Assembly (NCBI GenBank): GCA_963724405.1
Contig: CAVRUQ010000011.1
Span: forward strand, 248,001 to 312,000
DNA from: CAVQBJ01 sp963724405
Lineage (GTDB): Bacteria > Actinomycetota > Thermoleophilia > Solirubrobacterales > Solirubrobacteraceae
Direction of reading: 5' to 3'
Length of the DNA stretch: 64,000 bases
Under the pieces are notes generated by a model. It worked only from the letters and a program-made list of their open reading frames with translations. It was not told where the DNA came from and made no database searches. Every line of letters begins with the position of its first letter. Position 1 is the stretch's first letter. Shown piece by piece: positions 27,863 through 36,780 of this stretch. The position numbers and the translations under genes were made by a program.

Positions 27863-28930
27863 ATGGGTGTCCTGGCACTAGTCGGCACGACCAAGGGACT
27901 CTTCATGCTCTGGGGCGATGACGACCGCCGGCGGTGGCGGGCGGAGGGTCCACTGCTCGACGGATGGGGGGTGTATCACGCGACGCTCGACCCTCGTGAC
28001 GGCACGCTGTTCGCAGCGACCAATCACCGGGTCTATGGATCGACCGTCCAGCGCTCGGCAGATACCGGCAGGACGTGGTGGCGGTCGAAGCAGATCGGTT
28101 TGCCAGAGGAGTCGGGACTTACGCTCGACGCGGCGTGGCACATCGAGCCAGGCCGCCCAGAGGAGGAGGACACGGTCTATCTCGGGGCCGCCCCGGGCGT
28201 GCTGTTTCGCTCCGACGATGGAGGCGAGACGTGGGAGATCAATCGCGGCATTCTCGAGCACCCCACGCGGGAGCGCTGGTTCCCAGGCGCCGGAGGGATG
28301 TGCTGCCACTCGATCCAGCTCGACCCGCGCGACCGCGAGCGCATGTATGTCGGAATCACCGCGGCTGGCGTGTTCCGCTCCGATGACGGCGGCGAGAGCT
28401 GGACGCCGGTCAACAAGGACGTTGACGCGGCGTTTCTCGCTGACCCCCGTTCGGAGGTCGGACAGTGCCCGCACAAGCTGCTGCTGCATCCCGCGCGGCC
28501 CGATCGGCTGTGGCAGCAGAACCATTACGGTGTGTATCTGTCCGACGACCAGGGCGACTCGTGGGCGCGACTCGACGGGAACGGGCTGCCTAGCGGATTC
28601 GGCTTTCCGCTCATGCTCGATCCCAATGATCCTGACCGCGCGTTCGTGATTCCGGAGAAGAGTCCCGAATATCACTACAGCTCCGGCGGGCAGCTTGCCG
28701 TGTACCGCACGCTCGACAGCGGCGAGACCTGGGAGCTGATGGCCGACGGCCTGCCCAAGCAGGCCTGGGCGGCGGTGCTCCGCGAGGCCTCGGCCTATGA
28801 CGCCGAGTCGCTCTACTTCGGCACCCAGAGCGGCTCGCTGTTCGCCCTCACCGACGGTGAGCTGTGGGTGGAGGCGGTGCGCCACCTCCCGCCGATCCTC
28901 TCAGTCGAGGTAACGCAGTGGTCCGGGTAG
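27863..28930 (+). CDS. BNR/sortilin-like beta-propeller protein
   Basis: 355 aa. Repeated Asp-box motifs (S-x-D-x-G-x-T-W): SADTGRTWW, SDDGGETWE, SDDGGESWT, SDDQGDSWA, LDSGETWE, spaced as blades of a sialidase-like or Vps10/YCF48-type propeller. No signal peptide, so probably cytoplasmic. Sialidase activity is not supported because no catalytic arginine triad is evident. The stop overlaps the MoaD-like gene by 13 bases, indicating tight coupling. Ribosome site GAGGTAAAG before ATG 27863. Confidence 0.82.
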   Translation: MGVLALVGTTKGLFMLWGDDDRRRWRAEGPLLDGWGVYHATLDPRDGTLFAATNHRVYGSTVQRSADTGRTWWRSKQIGLPEESGLTLDAAWHIEPGRPEEEDTVYLGAAPGVLFRSDDGGETWEINRGILEHPTRERWFPGAGGMCCHSIQLDPRDRERMYVGITAAGVFRSDDGGESWTPVNKDVDAAFLADPRSEVGQCPHKLLLHPARPDRLWQQNHYGVYLSDDQGDSWARLDGNGLPSGFGFPLMLDPNDPDRAFVIPEKSPEYHYSSGGQLAVYRTLDSGETWELMADGLPKQAWAAVLREASAYDAESLYFGTQSGSLFALTDGELWVEAVRHLPPILSVEVTQWSG

Positions 28931-29175
28931 CGGTTCCGAGCATGCTCGCTGCGCAGGCGGAGGGCCGGAAAGGTTTCGACGTGGAGGCGGAGACCGTGGG
29001 CGAGGCGCTGCACGCGCTTCCGGTAGCCGACCTCCTGTTCAACGAGCGAGGTGCACTGAATCGCCACGTGAACGTGTATGTCGACGGGATGGATGTGCGC
29101 GAGCGCGGCGGCCTGGAGTCCCCGCTGGCGGGTGCCGGCGAGATCCGGATCGTGGCCATGGTTTCCGGCGGGTAG
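28918..29175 (+). CDS. MoaD/ThiS-family ubiquitin-like protein
   Basis: 85 aa. Beta-grasp small protein ending in the diglycine MVSGG that is adenylated and thiocarboxylated in MoaD, ThiS and CysO systems. LNRHVNVYVDGMDVRE and GAGEIRIVAMV are the family's last strands. The GTG start at 28918 lies inside the end of the propeller gene. No E1-like MoeB, sulfurtransferase or protease neighbour is present, so its activating enzyme must be elsewhere. Confidence 0.85.
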   Translation: MVRVAVPSMLAAQAEGRKGFDVEAETVGEALHALPVADLLFNERGALNRHVNVYVDGMDVRERGGLESPLAGAGEIRIVAMVSGG

Positions 29176-29213
29176 CGACCGCACCCGGACCTGTAGGCGA
29201 TACGGCGAATCCG

Positions 29214-31979
29214 ATGACGCAGAGCCCGAATGGCCACCACCCCGCGGTGCTGATCGGGCGGAACGAGGAATGCGCGCAGCTCGATCAGCTGCTGGCGGAG
29301 GCCAGGGCAGGGGCCAGCGCGATCTTGGTCCTCCGCGGCGGCGCGGGAGCAGGGAAGACCACGTTGCTGGATTACGCCGCGGAGCGCGCCGAGGGCTGCC
29401 GCGTCGTTCGCGCTATGGGGGTGGAAGCGGAGATGGAGCTTCCCTTCGCGGGTCTGCACCAGCTCTGTGGACCGCTTCTCGACGGCCTTGAACGCTTGCC
29501 GCGCCCGCAGCGCGACGCACTCGCGACGGCCTTTGGGTTGACCTCTGGTGACCGGCCCGATCGTTTCTTCATCAGTTTGGCGGTGCTTAGCCTGCTGTCC
29601 GATGCCGCCGAGGAGCTCCCGCTGCTCTGCCTGGTCGACGACGCCCAATGGCTCGATCGCTCCTCGGCGTTGGCGCTTGCCTTCGTGGCCCGGCGGCTCG
29701 GGGCCGACTCGGTCGCCGTCGTGTTCGCGGTGCGTGAGCCGCCCGAGGTTGACGAATTGGCTCGGCTCCCGGATCTGCGGCTTACCGGGCTGTCGGACGC
29801 CGATGCCAGCAAGCTGCTGGCATCGGTCGTTGACGCGCCGCTCGATGAGCGTGTTCGGCGTCGGGTCGTTGCCGAGGCTCGCGGAAACCCACTGGCTCTG
29901 CTCGAGCTGCCGCGTGAACTGTCGCCGGCGAGTCTGGCCGGCGGCTTCGGCCTCCCAGCCGACCTGCCGCTGCAAAGCCGGATCGAGGCGAGCTTCCACC
30001 TGCGGGTGGAGCGGTTGCCGGAGGCGACGCAGCGGCTACTGCTCATCGCCGCCTCCGAGCCGACCGGCGACCCCGCACTGCTGTCGCGATCGGCGGACGA
30101 GCTGGGGATCGAAATCGACGCGATGGCTCCGGCCGTGGGGGACGGCATGCTCGAGCTGGGCCCGCGTGTCGTCTTCCGCCACCCGCTGCTGCGATCCGCG
30201 ATCTATCGCGCGGCGTCGGCGGAGGACCGGCGAGCCGCGCATCGCGTGTTGGCTGCGGCCACTGATGCCGAGGTCGATCCCGACCGTCGCGCCTGGCACC
30301 GCGCCCGTGCCGCGCTCGCCGCCGATGAAACCGTCGCCGATGAGCTCGAGCGCTCGGCCGGGCGAGCGCAGGCGCGCGGCGGATTGGCCGCCGCCGGCGC
30401 GTTCCTTGCGCGCGCGGCTGAACTCACCCTCGACCCGGCGAAGCAGGCGCGGCGCGCGCTTGGGGCGGCAGAGGCCAAACAGCTGGCCGGGGCCCCCCAG
30501 GAGGCGCTCTCGCTCCTGGCCGCCGCCGCCGACGGGCCACTCGAGGAGGTCGAACGCGCCATGCTCCAGCGCCTCCACGGGCAGATCGCGCTGGACCTGA
30601 GGCGTGCCGCGGACGCGGTGCCGCTGCTGCTCGACGCGGCCAGGCGGTTCGACAGGCCCGATCCTCGCCTGGCACGCGAGACCTACCTCGAGGCGCTCCG
30701 GGCGGCCAGCGTCGCCGGTCGCCTCGGCGGCGGCGTGCTGGCCGCGGCCAAGGCCGCCCGCAAGGCGCCCCCTGCAGCGGGCGCCCCGGATGGAAGCGAC
30801 CTGCTGCTTGATGGACTGGCCGCCCGATTCACCGCTGGCTACGCCGCGAGCGCGGAGGCTCTCAAGCGGGCGCTCGCTGCCGTTCGCGAGGAGCGCGGAC
30901 GTGCCGGGCGGGACGTGCGCTGGCCGTGGCTCGCTCGTCGCGTCGCCCCTGACCTGTTCGACGACGACACGTGGCATGCATTCGCCACCGGGAACGTACA
31001 GATCGCTCGGGATACCGGTGCTCTTGCGGTGCTTCCACTGGCGCTCAACTATCACTCGCTGCTCTTGTGCTTCGAGGGTCAGCTGCGGGCCGCCGCGGCG
31101 CTGCTGGACGAGGCGGACGAGATCGCCGACGCGACGGGAACGGCAGAGATGGTGTTTGGGAGGACCCTGCTCGCCGGCTGTCGGGGTGATGAAGGACGCG
31201 GTCTCGAGCGGATCGAAGCGAGTGAGGCCGCGGCGAGCGCACGCAATGAGGGCGTCGTGCTCACATTTGGCGAGCATGCGCGGGCGCTGCTCTATAACGG
31301 CCTCGGCCAACACGCGGTGGCGCTCGCCCCCGCCCAGAGCGCCAGCGCACGGGACGAGCCGATGGTCTCCGTGTGGGCGCTGCCGGAGCTGGTAGAGGCT
31401 GCCTCACGGTGCGGCAAGGGAGAGCTCGCCGCCGATGCCTTCGAGCACCTCGCCGAGCGTACCCGCGCGGCGGGGACCGACCTCGCCCTCGGGATAGAGG
31501 CGCGCGCCCGCGCGCTGGTGAGCGAAGGCGCGCTGGCAGAAGAGCTCTATCGCGAGGCCGTCGATCGGCTCGGTCGCTGTCGACTCGTGCTGGAACTGGC
31601 CCGGGCTCACCTCCTGTACGGGGAATGGCTCCGCCGTGAGCAACGGCGGATCGATGCCCGCGAGCAGCTGCGCACCGCGCACGACATGTTCGTTCCGATG
31701 GGGGCCGAGGCGTTCGCTGATCGGGCACGCCGCGAGCTGCTCGCCACCGGCGAGACGGTGCGTGCCCGCACCCCAGACACGCGCGAGCAGCTGACCGCGC
31801 AGGAAGCGCAGATCGCGCAGCTTGCCCGCGACGGACTGTCAAACCCGGAGATCGCGGCGCGGCTCTTCATCAGCCCGCGCACGGTCCAATACCACTTGCG
31901 CAAGGTGTTCGCGAAGCTGGACATCAGCTCGCGAAACCAGCTACACCGCGTCCTGACCAGCGATCAAACCGCCGCCTAG
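29214..31979 (+). CDS. LAL-type LuxR regulator with AAA ATPase
   Basis: 921 aa transcription activator. Walker A GGAGAGKTTLLDYA at about residues 42-55, Walker B LCLVDDAQWLD near 138-148, then a long helical TPR-like middle (about 380-840). The C-terminal LuxR helix-turn-helix LTAQEAQIAQLARDG to SPRTVQYHLRKVF is at about 860-915. LAL proteins respond to ligands such as maltotriose in MalT. It sits just after the MoaD-like gene and before a response-regulator gene; its regulon is unknown. Confidence 0.9.
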   Translation: MTQSPNGHHPAVLIGRNEECAQLDQLLAEARAGASAILVLRGGAGAGKTTLLDYAAERAEGCRVVRAMGVEAEMELPFAGLHQLCGPLLDGLERLPRPQRDALATAFGLTSGDRPDRFFISLAVLSLLSDAAEELPLLCLVDDAQWLDRSSALALAFVARRLGADSVAVVFAVREPPEVDELARLPDLRLTGLSDADASKLLASVVDAPLDERVRRRVVAEARGNPLALLELPRELSPASLAGGFGLPADLPLQSRIEASFHLRVERLPEATQRLLLIAASEPTGDPALLSRSADELGIEIDAMAPAVGDGMLELGPRVVFRHPLLRSAIYRAASAEDRRAAHRVLAAATDAEVDPDRRAWHRARAALAADETVADELERSAGRAQARGGLAAAGAFLARAAELTLDPAKQARRALGAAEAKQLAGAPQEALSLLAAAADGPLEEVERAMLQRLHGQIALDLRRAADAVPLLLDAARRFDRPDPRLARETYLEALRAASVAGRLGGGVLAAAKAARKAPPAAGAPDGSDLLLDGLAARFTAGYAASAEALKRALAAVREERGRAGRDVRWPWLARRVAPDLFDDDTWHAFATGNVQIARDTGALAVLPLALNYHSLLLCFEGQLRAAAALLDEADEIADATGTAEMVFGRTLLAGCRGDEGRGLERIEASEAAASARNEGVVLTFGEHARALLYNGLGQHAVALAPAQSASARDEPMVSVWALPELVEAASRCGKGELAADAFEHLAERTRAAGTDLALGIEARARALVSEGALAEELYREAVDRLGRCRLVLELARAHLLYGEWLRREQRRIDAREQLRTAHDMFVPMGAEAFADRARRELLATGETVRARTPDTREQLTAQEAQIAQLARDGLSNPEIAARLFISPRTVQYHLRKVFAKLDISSRNQLHRVLTSDQTAA

Positions 31980-32104
31980 CGCCCGCGCCGGCTGGCCGCT
32001 CTGCGATCGCGGGAGCGGCATGACTGGCCACCTGGACTGTGCAACTGGCTGATGCGAGCACGGCCAGACTGATCAACACTTGACCGAATCAGCCAGGACG
32101 CGAC

Positions 32105-32941
32105 GTGGCAAGGACTACGGGAGATGACGCCATGGCCCAACCTGATCGCTACGGCGCACCGGCGCCGGCAGCGCGATACGCGACGGCAGCGGTGACAATG
32201 AGCGTGGCCACCGACGCGGTGTGGTCACAGCGCCCGCCGCGGCGAATCCCACATCTGCGCTGCGTGGAACCCCCGAGACCGTCGGGCTCGCCGACTCGGG
32301 CTGTCGTGGGAAGCGACGAGCCGCTCTACCGGGCCGGGATCACCTGCGTGCTCGAGCGGGCGGGAGTGGACGTCGTAGCGGCGGCCGGCACCGCCGATGA
32401 TCTCAGCCGCAAGGCTCGGGCGTACCACCCCGAAGTGGCGGTCGTGGACATCGACATGACGCTGGGCGGCGGCGACGGCGACTGTGTAGAAGCCGCCCAG
32501 AGGATCCGCGCGCTCGATCCCCGCACCGCCGTGATGGCGCTGTCCAGACGCGCCGACGAGCGATACGCGCTGGCGGTTCTGGGCGAGCAGGCGGAAGGCT
32601 TCGGGTACCTGCTCAAGGCGCGGATCCGCGACGTCGAAGACTTCACGGCATCGGTGCGCCGAGTCGCCGACGGGGGCTCGGCGATCGATCCGATCGTCGT
32701 CTCTCGCCTCGCTGCCCGCCACGAGGACAGCGACCCGATCGGCGATCTGACCGCCCGCGAGCGCCAGGTGCTCGTGCTGATGGCAGAGGGGCGGTCGAAC
32801 AGGTCCATCGCCAGCGGACTGGTCGTGACGATCGCCGCCGTCGAGCGCCATATCACGAGCATCTTCGCCAAGCTCGGCCTGCCACCCGGTCCCGACGACC
32901 ATCGCCGCGTGCTCGCCGTACTGCGGTACCTCGGCCGCTAG
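32105..32941 (+). CDS. NarL/LuxR-family response regulator, atypical receiver
   Basis: 278 aa. About 65 residues of low-complexity N-terminus precede the receiver, so a later start is possible. The phosphoacceptor aspartate is in VAVVDIDM and the LuxR helix-turn-helix is LTARERQVLVLMAEG to VERHITSIFAKLG. It parallels the regulator at 40101-40817 over its whole length, so the two are paralogues. One residue of the acidic pocket is replaced (GSDEPL against GEDQPL), and the conserved lysine is in LLKAR. No kinase gene is adjacent; it may share the 40.8 kb kinase. Confidence 0.85.
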   Translation: MARTTGDDAMAQPDRYGAPAPAARYATAAVTMSVATDAVWSQRPPRRIPHLRCVEPPRPSGSPTRAVVGSDEPLYRAGITCVLERAGVDVVAAAGTADDLSRKARAYHPEVAVVDIDMTLGGGDGDCVEAAQRIRALDPRTAVMALSRRADERYALAVLGEQAEGFGYLLKARIRDVEDFTASVRRVADGGSAIDPIVVSRLAARHEDSDPIGDLTARERQVLVLMAEGRSNRSIASGLVVTIAAVERHITSIFAKLGLPPGPDDHRRVLAVLRYLGR

Positions 32942-33156
32942 ATTCGGCCGCCACCGCCTGTGCTCCCGAGATCAGAAAGGCCAGCCGGCGCCGAGGCGGC
33001 GACTGCGCCACACCCAACCCTTTGGCGCAGCTCGCACGGCGCAGGCGCGTCGCGCGGTCGTCTCGACGGCATGCCGCTTCGCGTGCTGCCATCCCGCGGT
33101 TCCAGCGATCGCATTGGCGTCGTTGGTCGGCGGCCTAACACCCGGTTGAGCGGCCC

Positions 33157-33522
33157 GTGATGAAGCCTGCTCCACCCGCACCCGATCAACTTGGCCCCGC
33201 GATCGCCTACCTCGCGGTCAAGGACGGGACCCCCGTCTACGACCGCGAAGGAAGCCGCATCGGGGTCGTCGAGCACGTGATTGCCGTGGGCGGGATCTTC
33301 GAGGGCATCATCATTCACACCTACCCGCTCCCCGGCCGCCACCTGTATGCGAATGCGGGGCAAATCGCTGAGCTACGCGAGCATGGGGTGCTCCTGTCGG
33401 TGGACCGGGAGCAGCTGCACGATCCGCGTCGTGAATCGGCGCGGCGCTCGCGGGATGGGCTCGAGGCCAGCCTTGAGGCACGGGTCCGCCACGCATGGGA
33501 CTGGATCGCAGACCACGTTTAA
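33157..33522 (+). CDS. PRC-barrel-like small protein
   Basis: 121 aa. Residues 15-80 form a PRC-barrel-type beta domain (DGTPVYDREGSRIGVVEHV, GIIIHTYP, AGQIAELREHGVLLSV), followed by a charged helix. PRC-barrel proteins act in RNA processing or surface/stress functions; the role here is unknown. It ends 47 bases before a strong hairpin that separates it from the convergent membrane-protein gene. Confidence 0.75.
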   Translation: MMKPAPPAPDQLGPAIAYLAVKDGTPVYDREGSRIGVVEHVIAVGGIFEGIIIHTYPLPGRHLYANAGQIAELREHGVLLSVDREQLHDPRRESARRSRDGLEASLEARVRHAWDWIADHV

Positions 33523-33569
33523 GCCTTCATCGGTGGGCGGAACCGCTTGGGACAGGGCCATGCGTGATC

Positions 33570-33593
33570 GTCCCAGCGCCTTCGCGCTGGGAC
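33570..33593. terminator. Bidirectional terminator hairpin
   Basis: GTCCCAGCGC-CTTC-GCGCTGGGAC: a perfect 10-bp GC-rich stem with a UUCG-type tetraloop, between convergent genes ending at 33522 and 33660. No long T-run follows, as is usual in very GC-rich actinobacteria. Confidence 0.75.
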
Positions 33594-33659
33594 CCAACGG
33601 GGAGGAGCCCGGGGGGGGCATCCCGGCCGGCGTCGCCAGCGCGAGCAAGAGCGGGCGCG

Positions 33660-34829
33660 TCACGGAGCCGAGCCCCTGGCGCCTCTGGCGCGGTAGGCGT
33701 ACGCCGCCTCGCGGACGGCGTCGTTGGACTCGAGCGCCGCCCCCAGGGCGCCGCCGGTGGTCGCCAGCGACGCCGCCAGCCACACGAGCTTCAGGTAGTC
33801 GGCTATGTGGGCGGTGTGCCCTACGGCTCCCGCCAGCACGTCCGGCTTGAGCAGAAGCAGCGCGGCGGCCAGCAGGACAGCGAATTGGGCGATGTAGAGG
33901 GCCACCACGCCGCCAGCGACGGTCAGGGTCGTGGCCAGGTTGAACAGCACGACCTGGGGCCGCACCTCGGGCGATCCGACCCGCTCCCACAGGCGGTGAC
34001 CGGCGATCAGCGAGATCACGGTCCCGATCGTCGCCGCCGCCGTGAGGAGCACGAGGCGCAGCGGCTCGAGCGACTCGGCGATGCGCCAGACATCGGGGCT
34101 GACGAGCACGTACGCCGAGACCGCGAACGCCGCGAACAGTGAGCGATGGAGGTTAGCGGCGAGTCGCCACGGCCGGTTGGCTCGCAGCATCCCGAGCAGC
34201 AACCGGACGTGGCGCGCGGCTACCTGGATCACGAACAAAGGCGTGAGAGGCTGGTTGGGGCCATCGCGGCGCGCCAGTTCCTCGAGCACGCGCTGCGCGC
34301 GCGCACCGCACTCACTCATCCCCGCGTCGTCGACGCCGGCGAGGGTCCGACCGGGCTCCTCGCAGACCAGCTCGGCGATCACCTCGACGATCTGCTCGCG
34401 CAGCCTCCGCGGCAGCTGCAGTGCCCCCAGAGCGGGCAGCGAGACGATGCCGACGCCATGGGTGACGCTGACGTGGGAGACGATCGGCCTGCCGTCGAGG
34501 TAGAGGGGCAGGTCCGTCACGCCGACGCACATCGCCCACTCGTGGTCGAGCAGCTCTTGGCGCACGGCTTCCACGAGCTCGGCGACGCCGGCGGGCGGTA
34601 CCACCAGGGCATGGTCGGCGAGGACCTGCGGCACCCAGCGGACCGACGGAAAGGCCGTCTCCAGATGCGCCCGAAGCTCCTGAGCGATCCCTGCCGTCAG
34701 CGCCGACGCCAGCCCGGGTGCGGCCAGCACCCCGATCCGCAGCGTCGGCTCGGGAGCCAGCTCCCGGGGCGGCTCACCCGCGAGCTCATCGTGCGCCACC
34801 GCCGAGGCTGCCAAACCCGTGGCCCTCAA
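33660..34829 (-). CDS. Conserved membrane protein
   Basis: 389 aa. Residues 30-205 are soluble, with LRIGVLAAPGLAS at the start and a helix-rich region. Four membrane spans follow at about 225-245, 258-278, 300-325 and 345-370. Similar actinobacterial proteins carry the doubtful label 5,10-methylenetetrahydrofolate dehydrogenase, often beside stress genes; I see no folate-binding motif. The C-terminal tail is Arg/Ala-rich. Function unknown. Follows the thioredoxin gene on the minus strand with a 60-base gap. Confidence 0.7.
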   Translation of the reverse strand: MRATGLAASAVAHDELAGEPPRELAPEPTLRIGVLAAPGLASALTAGIAQELRAHLETAFPSVRWVPQVLADHALVVPPAGVAELVEAVRQELLDHEWAMCVGVTDLPLYLDGRPIVSHVSVTHGVGIVSLPALGALQLPRRLREQIVEVIAELVCEEPGRTLAGVDDAGMSECGARAQRVLEELARRDGPNQPLTPLFVIQVAARHVRLLLGMLRANRPWRLAANLHRSLFAAFAVSAYVLVSPDVWRIAESLEPLRLVLLTAAATIGTVISLIAGHRLWERVGSPEVRPQVVLFNLATTLTVAGGVVALYIAQFAVLLAAALLLLKPDVLAGAVGHTAHIADYLKLVWLAASLATTGGALGAALESNDAVREAAYAYRARGARGSAP

Positions 34830-34889
34830 CCGCGTCGAGGGCCCGGGGCGCTCGACGATCGCTCGCGCGAACTCGCCAGGACCGTACCC

Positions 34890-35336
34890 CTACGCACGGT
34901 CGCCGGCCGGGGCGAGGTGCGGCTCCAGCCACTCGTTCAACCGCGCCTGGGGGACGGCCCCCACCAGCCGGTCGACCTCCGATCCGTCGCGGAACAGGAC
35001 GAGCAGCGGGATGCCGCGGACCTGGTAGCGCTCGGAGATGTCCGGCGCCTCGTCGACATCGATCTTGACGACCTTCAGCTGGCCGGCGTGCTCGCGTCCG
35101 GCGCGCTCGACCAGCGGCGAGACCATGCGACAGGGCCCGCACCAGGGCGCCCAGAAATCGACCAGCACGGGCACCGACGCGTTGATCTCCTCATCGAAGC
35201 TGTCGGGGGCAGCGTCGACGATCCAGGGCAGCAGCGTGTGGCAGACGCTGCAGCGCGGGACCCCGGACGGGCTCGGGCGCACACGGTTCTTCGTGCCGCA
35301 GCTGGGACAGGCGATGCTTGTGCCCTGCGCGGGCAT
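34890..35336 (-). CDS. trxC: Thioredoxin 2 type (zinc-ribbon thioredoxin)
   Basis: 148 aa. An N-terminal zinc knuckle with CPSCG and CSVC (residues 10-32) precedes a complete thioredoxin domain with active site WAPWCGPCRM (about 66-75) and the cis-proline segment RGIPLLVLF. TrxC-type thioredoxins respond to oxidative and heat stress, and the zinc site is redox sensitive. The start shares one base with the stop of the small membrane-protein gene upstream (TGATG), so the two are co-translated. Confidence 0.9.
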   Translation of the reverse strand: MPAQGTSIACPSCGTKNRVRPSPSGVPRCSVCHTLLPWIVDAAPDSFDEEINASVPVLVDFWAPWCGPCRMVSPLVERAGREHAGQLKVVKIDVDEAPDISERYQVRGIPLLVLFRDGSEVDRLVGAVPQARLNEWLEPHLAPAGDRA

Positions 35337-35536
35337 CAGGTCCCCTCTCGGGAGGGACGCTCCGGCTCACGCGGCGAGGGCGCGCGCACGATCCGCGCGG
35401 CGCGCGGGAGAGGCGCTCGAGGCAGTGAGAGCAGCTTGCGCGCGGCGGTGCGAGGAGCGACCAGTAGCGCGGCGGCGAGGAATTCGGCCAGCGTGAGGGC
35501 GACGCAGATCATGACGATCTCCACCGCATGCAACAC
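35336..35536 (-). CDS. Small membrane protein upstream of thioredoxin
   Basis: 66 aa from GTG 35536. One hydrophobic span (EIVMICVALTLAEFLAAALLVA) then a basic, Arg/Pro-rich tail. It has no recognised family. The TGATG junction with the thioredoxin gene supports real translation. The frame stays open further upstream to 35740, but that part is not protein-like. Confidence 0.55.
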   Translation of the reverse strand: MLHAVEIVMICVALTLAEFLAAALLVAPRTAARKLLSLPRAPLPRAARIVRAPSPREPERPSREGT

Positions 35537-35714
35537 GCCGCCGATCGGGGCTTGATCGATCACACCGGTCGCGATAGGTCGAGCGCGGTGGCCCGCAAGC
35601 AACGACCGATCGGCTGTGCGTTCGCGGCGATCGTCGCGGCGCATGCCGCTAGCCCACGGAGCGGTCCCGACCGTCCGCCCACCGTCGGGCGGCGCGGACG
35701 GCCGCGACTTGCCT

Positions 35715-36191
35715 TCACGCGCCAACTGCCGCGCTCTCACGCTGGCCGGCGCTCACCTCCTGGCGCGAGCCGTTCGCCTGCGCCTTGATCTCGACTCGGC
35801 GCGGGCGCATCGTCTCGGGCTTCGGGATCCGCAGGGTCAGCACGCCGTCGGCCAGGCCCGCGTCGATCGCCTCCGGATCGAGCCCTCGAGGAACGCGCAG
35901 CGTGCGCTCGAAGCGCCCAAATCCGCGCTCGATCCTCCGCACCGGACCCCTTCCGTCGTCCTGGGCGTAGGGAAACGGCCGGTCACCGCGGATTGTGAGG
36001 ACGTCGTTCTCGAGCTCAATCTCGAGGTTGTCTGATCGCAACCCCGGCACATCCATGTACACGGTGACGCCGTCATCGTCGACCAGCAGGTCGGCCGGGG
36101 GCACGAATGCGCCCACCGTCCTCTGATCGTGCAAAACCTGGCCGAGCTCACGCAGCCACGGCGTGAACGGCTCTATCAATGTCGTCGCCAT
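35715..36191 (-). CDS. Hsp20 small heat-shock protein (first copy)
   Basis: 158 aa ATP-independent holdase. The alpha-crystallin domain spans about residues 40-135: ADLLVDDDGVTVYMDVPGL, NDVLTIRGDRP and LADGVLTLRIPKPE. The N-terminal arm (FTPWLRELGQVLHDQ) is short. Good ribosome site GGAGGAGC before ATG 36191. Divergent in sequence from the second copy at 39089, so they are separate lineages rather than a recent duplication. Transcribed on the same strand as the thioredoxin genes downstream. Confidence 0.92.
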   Translation of the reverse strand: MATTLIEPFTPWLRELGQVLHDQRTVGAFVPPADLLVDDDGVTVYMDVPGLRSDNLEIELENDVLTIRGDRPFPYAQDDGRGPVRRIERGFGRFERTLRVPRGLDPEAIDAGLADGVLTLRIPKPETMRPRRVEIKAQANGSRQEVSAGQRESAAVGA

Positions 36192-36505
36192 TGCTCCTCC
36201 GTCGGTTCGTCGTTCGAGGCTCCGCCGGGCGGGATCCTCCTGTCGCACCGGTGCGGCTAGGACGCGTCGGATCGAGGTCAAGGCGACCATCACGAACAAT
36301 TGATGCGCCCGCTCGGCAGCTAACCCCCAGCGGTACATCCTCACCGGTCCGGACACCGTGGCCGGGGGCCGGGTTCCCTGAAGGCGGAACGGTGCGAGGC
36401 GCTCTGCGCAGCTGCTCGAGAGGCGCGTTCCCGGCGTGTTCGCGGCCGGCGCCGCTCGCAGGCGCACCAGTTACTCGCCGGCCGCCTCGACGCGGTCCGG
36501 CCGGC
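36192..36505. other. Leader region of the first hsp20 gene
   Basis: 314 bases between the UBP zinc-finger gene and hsp20. It is noncoding as far as I can see. The hsp20 promoter should lie here; no HrcA/CIRCE or HspR inverted repeat is evident. Confidence 0.4.
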
Positions 36506-36780
36506 TCAGACGTACGTCTCGTCGAAGTAGCACCACCGCCACCCGGTTGGTACGCCTCGACGATCGGATGGCCGCCCACGTGGGCGCGCCGACGCGCGTG
36601 CCTTCCCGGCGAGGAGTCACAGCACCCGACGTGCCCGCAGGTCAGGCACAGCCGCAGGTGCACCCACCGGGAGCCCGTCAGCAGGCACTCCTCGCAACCT
36701 TGCGGCGTGCGCGGCGCCACGGGCCGGGCCATCGACAGGTGCGAGCAGCGCGCCGGCCAGCTGGCCGGCACCGAGCTCAC
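36506..36780 (-). pseudogene. UBP-type zinc-finger protein, frameshifted
   Basis: Reading from GTG 36780 gives the start of a ZnF-UBP domain: ARCSHLS, GCEECLLTGSRWVHLRLC, CGHVGCCDSSPGRHA and GGHPIVEAYQPG. The expected ending (WRWCYFDETYV then stop at 36506) is in another frame, so one base has been gained or lost around 36535-36550 near a G-rich stretch. Otherwise full length at about 90 aa. The GTG overlaps the stop of the baeRF gene in GTGA, so the two are coupled. Could be a true pseudogene or a sequencing error. Confidence 0.75.
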
